DNA of 64,000 nucleotides. Source: Mytilinidion resinicola (Eukaryota; Ascomycota; Dothideomycetes; Mytilinidiales; Mytilinidiaceae). The notes below the pieces were generated by a model. The model did no database searches and was not told the DNA's origin. It worked only from the letters and a program-made list of their open reading frames with translations. Numbering within the stretch: the stretch's first letter is position 1; each line of letters begins with the position of its first letter. A program made the position numbers and the translations under genes. This document shows positions 1-12,418 of this stretch, piece by piece. The DNA lies in the NCBI RefSeq assembly GCF_010093595.1, contig NW_022985439.1, forward strand, positions 696,441 through 760,440, in the 5' to 3' direction.

Positions 1-2239
1 CAGCCATTTCCATGTGCAAAGCGACCTGAGATCAGATTGCCGTCCTACTTCAGCTCAAGCTGCCCTGCGCTCGCCACGCGTAATTGGCCAAGTAATGGTC
101 AGCTGTGCAGGCAATCTTTGACGGTCAAGCACTCCAGAAAAACCAAGCGTAACTACTCCGTCCTTACAGAAGAGATCAACGTCATCATTGCTCAATGCTT
201 ACCGCCAACGGCAACAGGCCTGTCGGAGTATCCGGTCGTATGGGGGTCCCATACTTGTCGTAGATCTTGTGCGCATCCATCTTCGAGATCAATCTCGATC
301 CCCCTGTACGCGAGACCACAGTAAGTTACGCGCGCTTATCCCCACTGTTTCACTGGCTATTTATCAGATTGTGGTCCTGCCACGCTCTTTTGCCTAGCCA
401 CTTCATTTAGCGATCTTGATCGGCTTCATGCATTCGACGGCATTGTAGTTAGCACGGGCTTTGTAAGCTTACGTATGCAGAAATGCTCTAGACGCGCCAT
501 CCCAGTTGCATTAGTAGCCGCAGACAGGGGCATCCTCGAGGTAGGATTCCGATACTTGACCCCCACAAGTGTATTTTCGGCTCTATTCCTTTTGCGTTCG
601 AACCGAGTCAAAAGCGTTCCAGCCGAGTCAAAAGCGTTCCAGCCGAGTCAAAAGCGCTCGAGACTAAAACAACCAATACAGTATTCAGCTTGCTGCACGA
701 GGCACATAGGGTTTCGCTTCTCTGTATCCAAGCTATTCTACCGAGGGCCGGTCAGCCCTGGGGTAAAAATTCCCAACGAACGGGACCGCATACCCTCAGA
801 ATGCTTCAGATTCTGCCCTTCCAACAAAATGTGCCGAGGCTTCACGCGTTGCCCTAAGCTTTGCTGCGCCGATCTAAGAGGCACCTTCAATTTCGACCTC
901 GTATCGGTGGATGCTGGATATGGACGAGCCCCGACAAGATCGACCACACCCTGGTCTCCGATGTCCGTCTTATCCACAAACCGTTGATCTCTGCAGCCAC
1001 ATTCGTATCGAGGCCGCGCTTCCTTCAAGTAGTAGTGACATAAGGAATCATCCAATCAGCGCTCAGGATCCTAACGTCGAGAGAATCCAGCATGTTCAAA
1101 AGTACGGACCTGGTTGGAAGAGTTCTGAGACCTATTTGACCAAGAAGCCAAGGATCCTATTTTTCGTAATACGCATTCCCGTCTTTCTGATTGGGCTGAC
1201 AGCATGCGCAACGACCAACACCAAGAAACTCACTCCTGCAAAGCCCGGATTCTGGCTAGATTATTCCACCGAAAAGCATGGACAATGACAAGCAACCAAG
1301 AAATCTATTCCTCCCCCCTACCTCCCATTCATGATCCCCCTTTTTCCAAGGTAAAAAAAGCAGAGCTAGCCTCCGATGCAATATCCCGATCTACAAACAT
1401 AACGCCTTCCAAGTAATTTTTTAAACAGTTCAGACAGCCTCCCATACAAAACACGGACAAAAACACAAGGGGAAAATCGCTATCCCTGCTAAGAGGGAAC
1501 CATGCACCAATACCACGAGGACCATGCGACTAATACGCACAGGACGTTTCTATCTTTGTGTTCAACCGACCTTCATGCGAGCGGGTGGCCAAAAAAAAAC
1601 CGGCGTGTTCTCCACCATACTCAGCCTCGCGCATCCTTCGCGCCTCCGCCTCATCAGCCGCAACACCAAAACACCGATTGTGCCAGGGAGCTGGGGGCCT
1701 GAGCATGCTTATGCGCCACTTGCTTAACGCCTATAACGACGCAGCTCGTGTCTAAAATGGCCAGAAAGTTTCGCCGCTGGCTCCAGTTCTCATCCATCGG
1801 TGGTCGGGATCGGCAGATGAGCGGTGTCCTCTTTCAGCCGTCCGAGACACTCCTGGAGGTGATGACCAAAACGTAATCGACTGTTGTTGCGGGATCCATC
1901 TGGAGCCCGCACGGTGCCACAGCTGGCAAAGGCTCGATCCTTCTACGCTCTCTCGTCCCAATTGCGGTTGCGGGGCCAGCCCTCTTGATCCTTCTGGTAG
2001 CTTTCGTTCTTGATAGCCCGTCAATCCAAGAATACAACTCTTTTCTCGCGACCATCGATGCGTCTCTTTGCTTGATAGTGCAATCCGTCCTGATCTCTCG
2101 ACCTGCCATAGCCCCAGGCGCATTTCTTCTTGCCCGACCATGCTCACTCACACCCCCCAGCCCAGATCTTTCTCCCAACTCTCTCTCTCTCTCTTTCCTC
2201 CTCCCCTAACATCCTCCCACACCACCAAGAAAATCATTG
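1..2239. other. Intergenic region, no supported gene
   Basis: No reading frame here looks like protein. The open frames are short, overlap on both strands and resemble no family I recognise. The stretch holds a 3x20 bp tandem repeat near 600 and a CT-rich tract around 2180-2210. The right end probably includes the 3' UTR of the minus-strand zinc-cluster regulator that stops at 2240. Confidence 0.5.
601..660. repeat. Tandem repeat, 3 x 20 bp
   Basis: Three consecutive 20-bp units (601-620, 621-640, 641-660) share the core CCGAGTCAAAAGCG. Units 1 and 2 differ at one base; the last differs near its end. It lies in a non-coding stretch and no function is evident. Confidence 0.9.
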
Positions 2240-4613
2240 TCATTGGCCCCCCTGAAACCCACCCCCATGATGCTGCTGCTGCTGTTGCTGCGGCGGCCGC
2301 GGCGGCTGCTGATGGCCCCTGCGCTCATCCGCGCCCTGCTGCTCCCCCTGAAACCCCATGGCCGCGCCCACTCCAAACGTCTGGAACCGCATGCTCGGGC
2401 TCAGCTCATACGGCAGCCCGCTGCCCATGTGCGGCTGCGGCTGCAGATGGTGCCCGTGGCCGCCGTGCGCCTGGTGGTGCTGCGGGTGGTGGCTGAGCGA
2501 GCTGCCCGGGCTGGAGTCGTACGCGCCTGTGCTGCCCGCACCCCCCGGGATGGGCGTGGCTTCGTGCGAGGCGGGCGCCGAGGCGGAGTGGGTGCTGTGC
2601 GGGGCGGAGGAGTCGTACAGGGACATGTCTTCGATGCGGGAGGAGGGGGGCAGGAGGGAGGAAGGGGGTTGTTGTTGGCCCAAGGGCCCGCCTTGGGCGG
2701 AGATCTGCGATTGCAGCTGGCGCATTAGGTCGCCGGAGCTGCCGGGCATGTTGAGGGCTTGCGGCGGGAGCTTGTATTCGGGGATGCTGGCGCTGGAGGA
2801 AACAGAGGAGACGGATTGCGGGTGGGGCGGGATATGGAGCGCGGGGTTGGCGTGGATGGGCGGGACGGGGATGTTGAGGTTGGGCAGGACGTCGTTGATT
2901 TTGGAGTGCAGGAGGGGCGCATAGCGGGTTTGGCCGTTGCGGAGGGTGGAGATGAGGGCGACGAAGCGGGAGAGGTAGTCGCGGGGCCCCATTGAGAAGG
3001 TTGTTGGGGAGAAGGGGATTACAGCGATTACGTCGGTGAGGCAGCAGGAGATATCGAAGAGTTTTTCGATCTGTTAGTGTCAGTCCAGATCTTAACAGGA
3101 GTCTGTCGCACTTGTGGTTGAGCTTCTGGAAGGTTGTTTTGGAGAGTCTCGAATGTGATTGGGGACATTGTGAGTGGAATGAAACAGAAACCGCAGTCAA
3201 CATACGAGTCCTACGCCATGCACCTCCATCGCCTGCTGTGAAATGTGCTGCGTCATGCTAAGCAGATCATTCGAAATCTCAATTGGATATTTGAAGGTCA
3301 TGCCGGGGTCGGTGGCCAGGCTGCTCACGAAGCCCTGACTGACGCACAGCTGCCATACCACTGCCCTCAGCCATTGCTGCGTAACGCGGAGATCTGCAGC
3401 CTGGATTTCCGTACAATCGAGGTACGCGGGAAGCATTTCTTGCAGCTGAACTTGCAGTGAGGCGAGCCATGAGGGGTTAGCGCCACCAGTGCCACTCGGC
3501 GTCGTCTTATTCCAAAGTGCGATGAAAGAATCGTCAAAGGGCTTGTAGAGGTCTATGAGCTGCAGAAAGCCGGAGAGGGCCATGCTGTCGGTGGGATCTT
3601 CGTCGAGAGAGGGCGGATGTATGGTCGCATGAAGAGTGACAGGACGGTGCTTGTGGAGTGCATATGCCCTGGAGTTTAGTTAGATAACGCGCTTCGATGG
3701 GCCACGTGGTGTCTTGATATAGCGGATAGTAAGTGAAGGGCAAGTATCTCGAACCTTTCAGTCATGATTAGAAGCCAGTACAGGCGCCGTCTGTTGGCAC
3801 ATTCGACAGTGTCTGCCGTCTTGTAGGTCCCCTCGTCATGCATACCGATGAGCTGGGCCATAGTCGTCGCCTCTCGCAAGTAGAACCACGCGCTGTTGTC
3901 CTTGTCTAGGCAGAAGTAGCTCCCGTAGAAGAAGAAAGAGGTGACGATGGATGTGGTGGAGGGGTCCTCAACGTATTCAAGCCCCTTCCGCACGCGCACA
4001 GCTTCCTCGAGCAGAGTGATGCCCAAACTAATGACTGGCATCTGGCTCATTTCCGGATGCATGTGGATGGTTGGAGGCACGCTCATGTTCGACTGGATCA
4101 TAACATAGGCGCAAAGCGCCACAATCAGACAGTAGGAGCCAGCGTTCTGGTCCATGCTCATGACGGAGTCCTGGAGGCGCTGGCGCTGCAAAATGGGCTG
4201 AGAAGGGTACAGGTTCGAGAAGAAGAAGTCGATGCAGCTCTCGACCAGGCCTGGAGGAAGCAGACCGGGGGTGCGAGCAAATGACGCCGGCAGCGGGCGG
4301 CCATCGAAGCTCAGGTCGGGGGGATAGCCGCTGGCGAGATGGGACTGCCTCTGGGTCTCTCGCAGCTCAGAGAGGACCTTTGCGCGGCTGCCCTTGGGGC
4401 CTTTCTTCTGCGGAATGGCATTGTAGGTGCACGTCAGGCCGGCCGATATGCAGTTCTTGCACGGATTAGTGCCTTCGCCAATGCATCTCACCTTTCGGCG
4501 GTGGCAGCTGTGAGCGGGTGAGCAGGGAGGGCTTGGGGGACGAGAACAAGGACAACGCACCTGTCGCAGGCTCGCTTGACGGGAGGGGTGGTGACGGACG
4601 AGGTCGACGACAT
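2240..4613 (-). CDS. Zn2Cys6 binuclear-cluster transcription factor
   Basis: Nuclear DNA-binding regulator. Proposed exons on the minus strand: 4613-4561, 4507-3755, 3668-3206, 3147-3112, 3070-2240 (711 aa). Splicing exon 1 to 2 restores the zinc cluster ACDSCHRRKVRC...CKNC...C (Cys16, 19, 26, 34, 37, 44), which the unspliced frame lacks, so the ATG at 4613 is preferred. It is followed by a basic linker (QKKGPKGSRAKVL) and a fungal-specific TF middle domain containing the typical ERAYALHKHRPVTL segment across the second splice. The C-terminus is low-complexity, rich in Pro, Ser, His and Gln. The linker and middle domain resemble sugar-responsive regulators of the MAL-activator type, but target genes cannot be inferred. 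The 36-nt fourth exon is the least certain part. Roughly 2.7 kb without a gene lies upstream, suggesting a long promoter or leader. Confidence 0.88.
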
Positions 4614-7356
4614 GGCAGCAGAGGGGGGGAGGAGTATCGGGCCCAAATCCCGTCAACAGCATGCAGCGTTGCACGGAACGCATGGCCTCTGAGGGCGCGG
4701 GTCAAATAATAGGGCTGGACAGAAGGACAGTGAATGGGGCAAAGAGCACACGAGGCATGATACTGGCCGCGATGAACGGTTTGGCGGACCCACACAACCC
4801 TGCCACTCTGCCTAGCATCGCCCTTGGTGCTAGAGGCTAGTGCCAATGCCCTGGACCAGCGTGCTATCCAAGACACGCACCGCACCGCCAGAGCCCTCGC
4901 CGCCGTGGCCACAGCGCAGCAGCGCCAGCCGGACGCGGGCCACGGCGGGAGTGAGGCGTTCGGGGGCCAGACTGCAAGCCTACAGCGTTGCGTGCACCGC
5001 GGACCGCGGGCCAATCGCAGCCTGCGGAGACCGTTCCTGGGGCCGTCGAAGAGACTGCGAGAGCCGTTGCGCGGTGGAGCGCTGGGAGCTTTGCGTTGCG
5101 CATCCCCTCACCGCCCTGGGAGCCCTCATCGATACGTATCCGCGCGCTGCTGCCAGCGGAAGACCCCTCAAAAGGCCGCCATGCGCATCGCGTCTATCAC
5201 TGTGATGCTCCATCCGCCCGTTGATCCTCGTGCGCGTCCACCGCCACGCCCTCGCCCTCGCCGTGCCTACGTCGCGCCCACGTCGCGCCGCGCCGCGCTC
5301 AACGCCTGCCACTGCCAGTGCCCGCAGTGCCCGCAGTGCCCGGCAGACCCCCGCGTCGTCATCTCGTGCTGTCATCGCTGCTGCTGCTGCTGCTGGAGCG
5401 CCCCTGGCCCTGAGACCCTGAAACCCTGAGAGCCGCCGGATATCTCCCGAACTCTCAGTCCGCTCTGCCGATCGAAGCCGCAGAGAAGGAAGGCCTGCGA
5501 ACGATGCGACGAGTATCAAGCAAGGTTCTTGCTAGCTGTGATCCGCCAGTCCCCACGCCGTACCGTGGTTCGCCCGAGAAAGCTGCTGAGATGACGCTGG
5601 GAAATGACGCTGGCCGCAGCCATATCGAGCCGTATCGCGGACATGGCGGACCGTCGCCGAGACTCGGGCCTGATGGACGCTAATTAGATCGTTTTTCTCG
5701 AGCATCCAGACCTCGACGTGTGTGGGAGACTACGACTTCGGTGCAATTTTCCCGCGTACGTGTCGATGTGATCGGTTTAGCAGATAAGGGGAAGGTGAAC
5801 CATCTAGCTTTGTGCCCCGGCACCTGCCGTCACCGCCTCTGCGACTCCATTCCAGCGGTCCGGATGGCCGTTTGTCTCTCGGGCTCTGGAGCAGCACTCT
5901 TCCGGCAGTTGGTCAAAGTCTCCGTGTGAGGCGCCTCAGGAACCCCGTCGTCGACGGCCTACATGCCATTTTCTGGTTCGGCCGGCCGTGTGAAGCTCAG
6001 AGTGTGCCTCGTCTGGGATGCGTCTGCTCCCGCAAGCGCAAACCTTGCTGCCCTCGGGTCCACTGTCCAGCTGCCAGAGCCGAGGGAGCACGGGCGGGCG
6101 AAGCGCTGCAGCTGCCCGGTCTGTCGTTTCGTTGAGCTGGTGTGCGCTCGGTGCAGACTCGGTGAAGGCGACGTTGGGATAGACATGTGCTCGCGCAGAA
6201 GTGCAGTGAAATAGTTCAGCCGCCTTCGTCATTCGGGTCGGGTGCGAGTCTCGGGTACGAGTCGACTTTGCGGGTGGCGTTAGACATGATGACACTCGCA
6301 GGACGTCCGAATAAGGTAGATTATATATACTTGGCCTCCCCTCCTCCGCTGAAGGCCCTTTGTCGGACGCTTTCATCCACCTCTCGCGAATAATGGGGCT
6401 TTTGAGTCCTAGTGATGCACTCCACACCCGCGAGAAGTGCCGCGCCGAACCCTAGATCATGCCTCCGAGCTGTCCGGCGGTTTATCCGCGAATTGGGGGT
6501 TTTTGATCGCTTCGAGCTGCTGCATTTATCCTGGCTACGAGAGGCGTCGAGACAGACTGCTGTCTTTCGGTGGAAATGGCGCCGAGTACTAGAGAAGGGA
6601 GGATAGCGACAGGTCTCGCGGAACTATTGCGGGCTTGTGGCTGTCGCGCCGCCAGGCTTGGAGAGCGCTTCATGGCCGGGACGTCTCGTGCTGGAGTCCA
6701 GGGAATAATGGCGCCATCGTGAATGCAAAGCATCTCGCTCGGGAGCGCGCGTGGATCTCCCGCCGCCTGCGCGTTAAATGCCCGATGTGCGTTCCCGGTC
6801 GTCTCGGGGGCCGATGAACCATACAATCGACGGCGGCTACGGGGAGGGTGTTCCAAGGCCCAGGGCCCGGCTGTGCGGCACCGGTCGGTTATAGTTGGAG
6901 GGTTCATACCTAGACATCATGACTTTGTGTTGGCGACGATTGGTGAAGAGGCATCGGGAAGGATCACGCCGCCTCGCCATCACCCCAGAAGCCTTGGAAG
7001 ACGCAAGAAGCCGCCAAGAGACGGCATGCAGTCCGCTGATGCGCTCGCGTATCGCCCATATCGGATGTCGAGCTTGCAAATGATTCGTCAAGATTTGTAC
7101 ATATCTACGGAGGCATGTATGTCCACCCCGGCTACAACCTTTTCTCAACCTCGGTGGGAAAAGCAAGGCTGGCCATCCAGAGAAAAGTCCAGCCATAGAC
7201 AGAGAACCCCCAAACGCCTTGCTCCCATATGCATGCCATACACCTATCGTGATCCCGGACACCTCCACAATACCTTGCGGAAAACAACTAACCCCAATCA
7301 ACAATACCCGTGGCCTTTTTTGATACAAACATAGACAGTTACAGTGAGAGCAAAGC
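4614..7356. other. Long intergenic region upstream of the zinc-cluster regulator
   Basis: About 2.7 kb without a credible gene. Open frames on both strands are GC-driven and lack family resemblance. It probably carries the promoter and 5' leader of the minus-strand regulator and the 3' UTR of the b561 gene. A TATATATA-like tract occurs near 6322. No repeat was recognised. Confidence 0.5.
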
Positions 7357-9892
7357 CTAAGAGAACTCGACACGGCTGCCGCTCCCCCTTGCCAGCTTCG
7401 CCTGTGCCCTCTCTGCCCGCCGTCTCCTACGATTGCTCTCGTAATTGCTAACGTCTGTTTCCGTCCCATACGTTTGCGTTCCTGGTGGGCTGCTCACCCC
7501 ACTCGCAGCTGCCGCCGGAATGGGAGGAGGGGGAGGCGGTATGAACATCTCCTGAGAAGCATGTGACATTTGTGGTGGAGGAGGTATCGGGGGAGGACCT
7601 GGTATTGTCGGCTCGGGCATGCGGATAGGCGCTTGCTGCTGCTGCTGTTGTTGCTGCTCTTGTCGAGCCTGTGCTGTTTCCATTGCCTCGGTGCGCCGCC
7701 ACCGCTCATCACCAGTATTACTCAACGAGCTCACGCTGCCAGCCCTATTATTCCTTCGCTTTCGCTCTCGTTCTGCCGCCGCTTCTTCTTCACCTAAGCG
7801 TCTCAAAGTCACGTGCCGTCCATCGTTGTGCATCTTGACCTTTACCGACACTGGTGGAGATGCGACGCTTCCGCTGTTGCTGCTTCGTCGTCGGCTTTCA
7901 TTACGGCCTGGACGAGACGATGATGCTACGGCCGCCCCTGCAAGTCCGGCAGCTCCAGCAGCTAGTGCGGCATCGCGGCCAGCATGGTGGCGGTGGTGAC
8001 GGCCACCACCTGCTGATGTGTAGGCCTCCGACCCTGAATCGTGAAGAATCGCCTGGGGATCATGAGGTGCTGGTGGCATGGCTAAGCCTCCTGAGGACAT
8101 TTGGGGGTTCGTGACATTGGTCCTGCTCCCCGGGAAGTTCATAGGCGGTGGTGGAAGGGTGTGTCGTGAGAGTGCTGGATTAGTCCCGGTGATGTCTGTG
8201 TAGTCACCCACCGAGGATTCTGGGGGTGGAGGCCGACTGCCTCTTCGGCTGCCTCTTCGAGCAGGGGCGCCGTCTCCGGTATAGTGTCTCCGATTACTGT
8301 TTGCTCGAGCTATGCGTTCTTTTTCAATCTCCTCTTGTCTCATAGCTTCAACTCTCTCCTCGTCTCTCTTGTTCTTCCGCTGGTTCCACTTGTGTCTAGC
8401 AAAGCCAAGCACACCGAGACCAAGGATACCGTTCCTCAAGCCATGACCGCCACTATCAGCGGCACCGCCGTCATGCCGAGCGTCTTCGCCACTGAAACTG
8501 GTCCTGCTGTCGTAGGAATCGAACGAGGCTTCGCTTCTTCGCGGCCGGTGAGTCTGTCGAAGTGGGCTTCCAGTCAACACAGCAGGCGGGATGTTGCTAT
8601 GTTCTTCGAATCTGCGTCGCCTATCGTTCGCGGGCGATTCCGGAGGTAGGCCCTCTTCGATCCTGCTCAAATCGGTTTGACTGACGGAATGGTTTCCGCC
8701 AAGTGGTCGACCGTAGCTTACGTCGCTCAAGTGGTCATCATCGCGTTTCTTGCGTCCCATAAGACCCCTCACGGCTGCAATCGCACCACCAGCTGCAGCA
8801 GCTCCCAAGATACGATCTCTCCATGTTCGTTTCCCGTTACGATGGCCGTCTTCAGCATACTTTTCCTCGTCCACGAAAGACTCGGAGTGGCGAGAACTGC
8901 GATGAGAGCCAATGACGTCCGGCCTGCTATGGCCAGGTCGAGTACGACTGCGACTGCGACTACGACTTCGAGATCTTCTCCTCAATGCTGCCAAACCAGC
9001 TCCAAGAGCACCGGCTCCAGCTAAAGCCTTGAGGCCGCGGTGCTTTCCGTGACGACTCCGCTCCGTCCGCTCCGTTCGTTCGCTGATATAGGTTCCACGG
9101 TCATTAAAGCCGATTTCGGGTTGATTTCGGTAGGTAAGAATGAAGTAGACAGCAAGTAAGACGAATCCCCAGATGGCGTAGAGAATGAACAGGGTTTTTG
9201 GCGACCCATAGAGAGTTAGCCCTAAGGCTACTTGTATGACACCGAGAATTGCAATTGCGCGACCAAACCATTGATGAAGCTGAAGAGTTAGCTTGCAGTT
9301 TATAACTGCGGGATATATTTCTTACCATTAGTTTGAGAGGTATCTTGGTACGATTTTTTCCCTTCTCACTCCTATGAATACAACCGCCTGCAAATGCCTG
9401 AATGAGAATTAAAGTGTAAATTGCAACACCAATGCCATGGTGGGGATTTGTCAAGCTCCTCTTCAGCCCAACCGCTTGAAAGCCCAATATAAATACCACA
9501 GTCGACAAAGCTACTGTAAGAATTTGTAGCCAAATATGTAGTCGTAGAGCTAAGCGTGGATTGCGATGGTAGAATCGAGCGATGAATATGGCGGCTGGTA
9601 TAACGCCTAGGAAAGTGATGGCTGCGACGATAGCGTGACCCTTGATTATGTTATGATAGCCGGGCATGTTCTTGAATCGATTCCCCATGCCTGAATCCTA
9701 GCGTTAGCTTCACAATTTCGATATATAGGCAGGGCGGGACCGACCATTGTATTGTGTTGTCGCGAGGTTCAAGCCTTGCAGATTGGGCAGCAAGAAGGTG
9801 TTTCTTGACGAATCCCAGGTTCCGTCTCCCACGTACATAGTGTCGGATGCGTAGACACTACTTCCGGGGGCTGATAGTGCTGGGTTTGCCAT
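7357..9892 (-). CDS. Cytochrome b561-type integral membrane protein with long disordered SR-rich tail
   Basis: Proposed exons on the minus strand: 9892-9745, 9690-9326, 9279-7357, giving 811 aa. Residues about 60-230 form a cytochrome b561/ferric reductase-like core of about five membrane helices. Its candidate heme-binding histidines are His68 (KGHAIV), His101 (RLHIW), His133/134 (NPHHGIG) and His173 (LHQWFGR). Such proteins move electrons across membranes. No DOMON domain is visible; the N-terminal about 50 residues are short and polar. After the last helix comes a cytoplasmic-type tail of more than 500 residues: Arg-Ser repeats, Gly/Ala-rich hydrophobic patches, Arg-rich stretches, a poly-Gln run and Pro-rich blocks. 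The tail is the unusual part. The splice from residue 171 to LHQWFGR restores the fourth histidine, which supports the model. Confidence 0.85.
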
Positions 9893-11110
9893 AGTTGCGA
9901 GTTGAGTTGATTTTATCTACAGCTGATAAACGAATGCGGCCAGTCGGATGTAGTCCTCGAGCTCGAGAAAGATGGGAAAAGAATACGCCGATTATAATGT
10001 CGGAGTCGAAAAGTATCCGCAGAGAAATAATGGTCGTAACGTCGTCTCAGTAATGTGAACCGTCCTGTCTCTGGCGCTGGTGATGTGCTGGCGGTGTTTG
10101 CAGGGCGAACGAGCTATCCACAAATGCTGTCAGCACTGGATGCAGAGCATGCCCGGCGAGGCGGACAGCTCGAATTGCGTGGTTCAGTCCTCTAGAGATG
10201 CGCGACTGCGTGGTGGCCGGGGCGAGAGATGCTCAGAGACGTAGAGGGTTGAGAGATGGTGGTGCAGGCAAGGGCAGGCTCAAAAGCTGCGTGTGGAGCC
10301 GGTGAGAGGCGACCGAAGTGGTGTGCGCTAAAATGGCTGCTTGTTTACGTCCCGCGGGGCAACGCAATCGATAACCCCCACACCAACCCGAGGCCTCGAT
10401 CTTCAGCTCGCCCTCTTCATCATGATGTTCTTCACCGTCTGAATAGTGTTACTCAGTGCTCGAGTATCAGTCGAGTCCACCTGACTCTGGACTCTCATCG
10501 AGTCTCGATGATGCACGTGGTCCTTTTCCCCTTCGGACGATATGGCTCCACAACGCCACATCATTGACTCGAAACATCAGTGACCCAGGGAGACAATGGC
10601 ATTGTCTTCTACTCGCATTAACCTATTCATCAATTTCCCCATCGTTCTGAGCATCTTCGCCTCGAAAGCCAGGCTCTGCTCCTAGATAGAACTTCTACCG
10701 TGCATGCTACAAAGGCATGCCTTCCAAGTGCATATGCATGCAGCTCGAGCAAGCTGACAGCTCATCTCTGCCATGCTATTGGTCAGCCCAGTCTTGCGTT
10801 CGCTCGTTTTCAGCTCTACATGGGTATGGCGTACGCAATCAACGTCGTTACTGCATACTTCAGATGCATCTAGTAGCCCTCTTCTTCTCTGGGGAGACTT
10901 TGTTTTCTAGGCGTCGTATGCAAATGAATTACTATTAGTTATTCCGAGGTTTCTTACTACAGGAGTGCCAATACTTTTTGTGGTCCAATTCTGGAAGCCG
11001 CATAGTAGGAAGTCGTACAAACGGTATTAATTAAAGCTCTACTCCAGTCTAATGTCTATTTCTATATGCAACCATGAGTCTATCGGGATTCCGCAATGCA
11101 ATATCAAAAT
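9893..11110. other. Intergenic region, no supported gene
   Basis: Promoter side of the b561 gene on the left and 3' side of the transporter on the right. Several overlapping short frames occur around 10250-10650, but none is protein-like. The right end, from about 10850, is more AT-rich. No repeat recognised. Confidence 0.5.
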
Positions 11111-12418
11111 CTAAGATGCGGCCTCCTCCGCCCTCAACTGCACCGCCTCTGCTGCCTTTCTCTCCTCTTCCGCCCTCACCCACCGACGGAATGCAATCGT
11201 CAACAAGCTCCCCGACGCTATCTGGAACCCCTGGAAAATGACCATGGGAATCTGTAATCTGCTCTGATGGATCTTGCTCAATCCAACATACATGACCGTG
11301 CTCAACGGAACGCCCATCGCAGGCGTCTTGGCCGGACAGCAGTAGCAACACGCTATCACATCCGCCTTCGGCAGCCAGAATATTGAAGTCGCAAGAGTGA
11401 TGCCCTGCCAGAGGAACACAAATACAATGGAGATGAAGACGATAAAGATCATGTTCGAGGGTTTGGCGCTTTCAAAGGCGCCGCTACCGAAGGCTTGGTC
11501 GAAGGTTTGCCAAATGATTATCAGTAGAGACACTGAGCTCACTTTACTCAACTTCCACGTCGTGAACACGGTCTTGCACTGCTTCGGGAAGACGTTCTGC
11601 ACCACCTGTCCGACGACCATGGGAAGGAAAAGCGAGAGACCTAGTTGTTTGAAGACGCGCCGGTAGATTTCGCTGTAGTTGTTCGCCCCGGCCGGTAGGA
11701 CGTCTGTGTACCATGCTCCGGTTGACGTATACATGGACACTAACGCTGGCGTCAGGAATGGCCCGAGGAAGTTGCCCAGCGTGGATTGCACGACCGTCAG
11801 CGCTGTGTTGCCGTGCGCTTGCCGCGTCATGACCACATTCGAGGATATTGTCGTTGGCACACAGCCCATGAAAATTAGCCCGATGAGGAACCAGGGATCC
11901 ATGAATCTGGAGTTCGTTGCGCACAAGCTCACGACTGCGAACGTGGTCGCTGAGGTCATGAGGAAGCATTGGACCTGAACGTAGATGTGCAATCGCCAGC
12001 GGGAGTAGTTGTCGATCAGGACGCGAGTAGGCAGCGTACAGCCTGTGATGAAGAAGATAATGGAGACGCACAGGTAAGTGACTATTGTTTCCTTGAGATG
12101 TTGTTGCGACTCTGGGACCTGGGCTTGGGATGAGATTGCTATGAGGCAGGCGAGAGCGACAAGAAACCATTGGTCCTTGATGAGCCATAGTAGGGAACCA
12201 AGCCATTTCTTGGGACCAGTCTGTTCGCGCTCCTTGGATGCAATCTGATTCTCGAGTTTCGAAGTTTTGGGCTCTGGCTCTGGATCCGTGTTCTGCTGCA
12301 TTCCTGCATTTTCTATATCTCCCTTCTCCATGCTTGATCGAGGGGACTTTACCGATGATAATCCGGATGTGTGGCCTTTCTCGAGGTCCTGGCCTTGGAT
12401 TTCGAGTTCGTGACTCAT
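11111..12418 (-). CDS. SBF-like CPA-family transporter (Rch1-type)
   Basis: Single exon, 435 aa, starting at the ATG at 12418 (MSHELEIQG). It has a polar N-terminal tail of about 70 residues and then about ten hydrophobic segments, with the SBF-like pattern (FITGCTLPTRVL, MGCVPTTISSNVVMTR, GNTALTVVQSTLGNFLGP). The length and layout match the fungal Rch1 family (S. cerevisiae YMR034C, about 430 aa), plasma-membrane proteins linked to cytosolic calcium homeostasis; family knowledge, not shown here. The C-terminus is a charged Glu/Arg/Ala helix. The substrate is unknown. Confidence 0.85.
   Translation of the reverse strand: MSHELEIQGQDLEKGHTSGLSSVKSPRSSMEKGDIENAGMQQNTDPEPEPKTSKLENQIASKEREQTGPKKWLGSLLWLIKDQWFLVALACLIAISSQAQVPESQQHLKETIVTYLCVSIIFFITGCTLPTRVLIDNYSRWRLHIYVQVQCFLMTSATTFAVVSLCATNSRFMDPWFLIGLIFMGCVPTTISSNVVMTRQAHGNTALTVVQSTLGNFLGPFLTPALVSMYTSTGAWYTDVLPAGANNYSEIYRRVFKQLGLSLFLPMVVGQVVQNVFPKQCKTVFTTWKLSKVSSVSLLIIIWQTFDQAFGSGAFESAKPSNMIFIVFISIVFVFLWQGITLATSIFWLPKADVIACCYCCPAKTPAMGVPLSTVMYVGLSKIHQSRLQIPMVIFQGFQIASGSLLTIAFRRWVRAEEERKAAEAVQLRAEEAAS

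Noticed and set aside
738..1055. 105-codon minus-strand frame near the left edge
   Set aside because: Mildly protein-like but no homology recognised, no splice partners, and an overlapping opposite-strand frame of equal quality.
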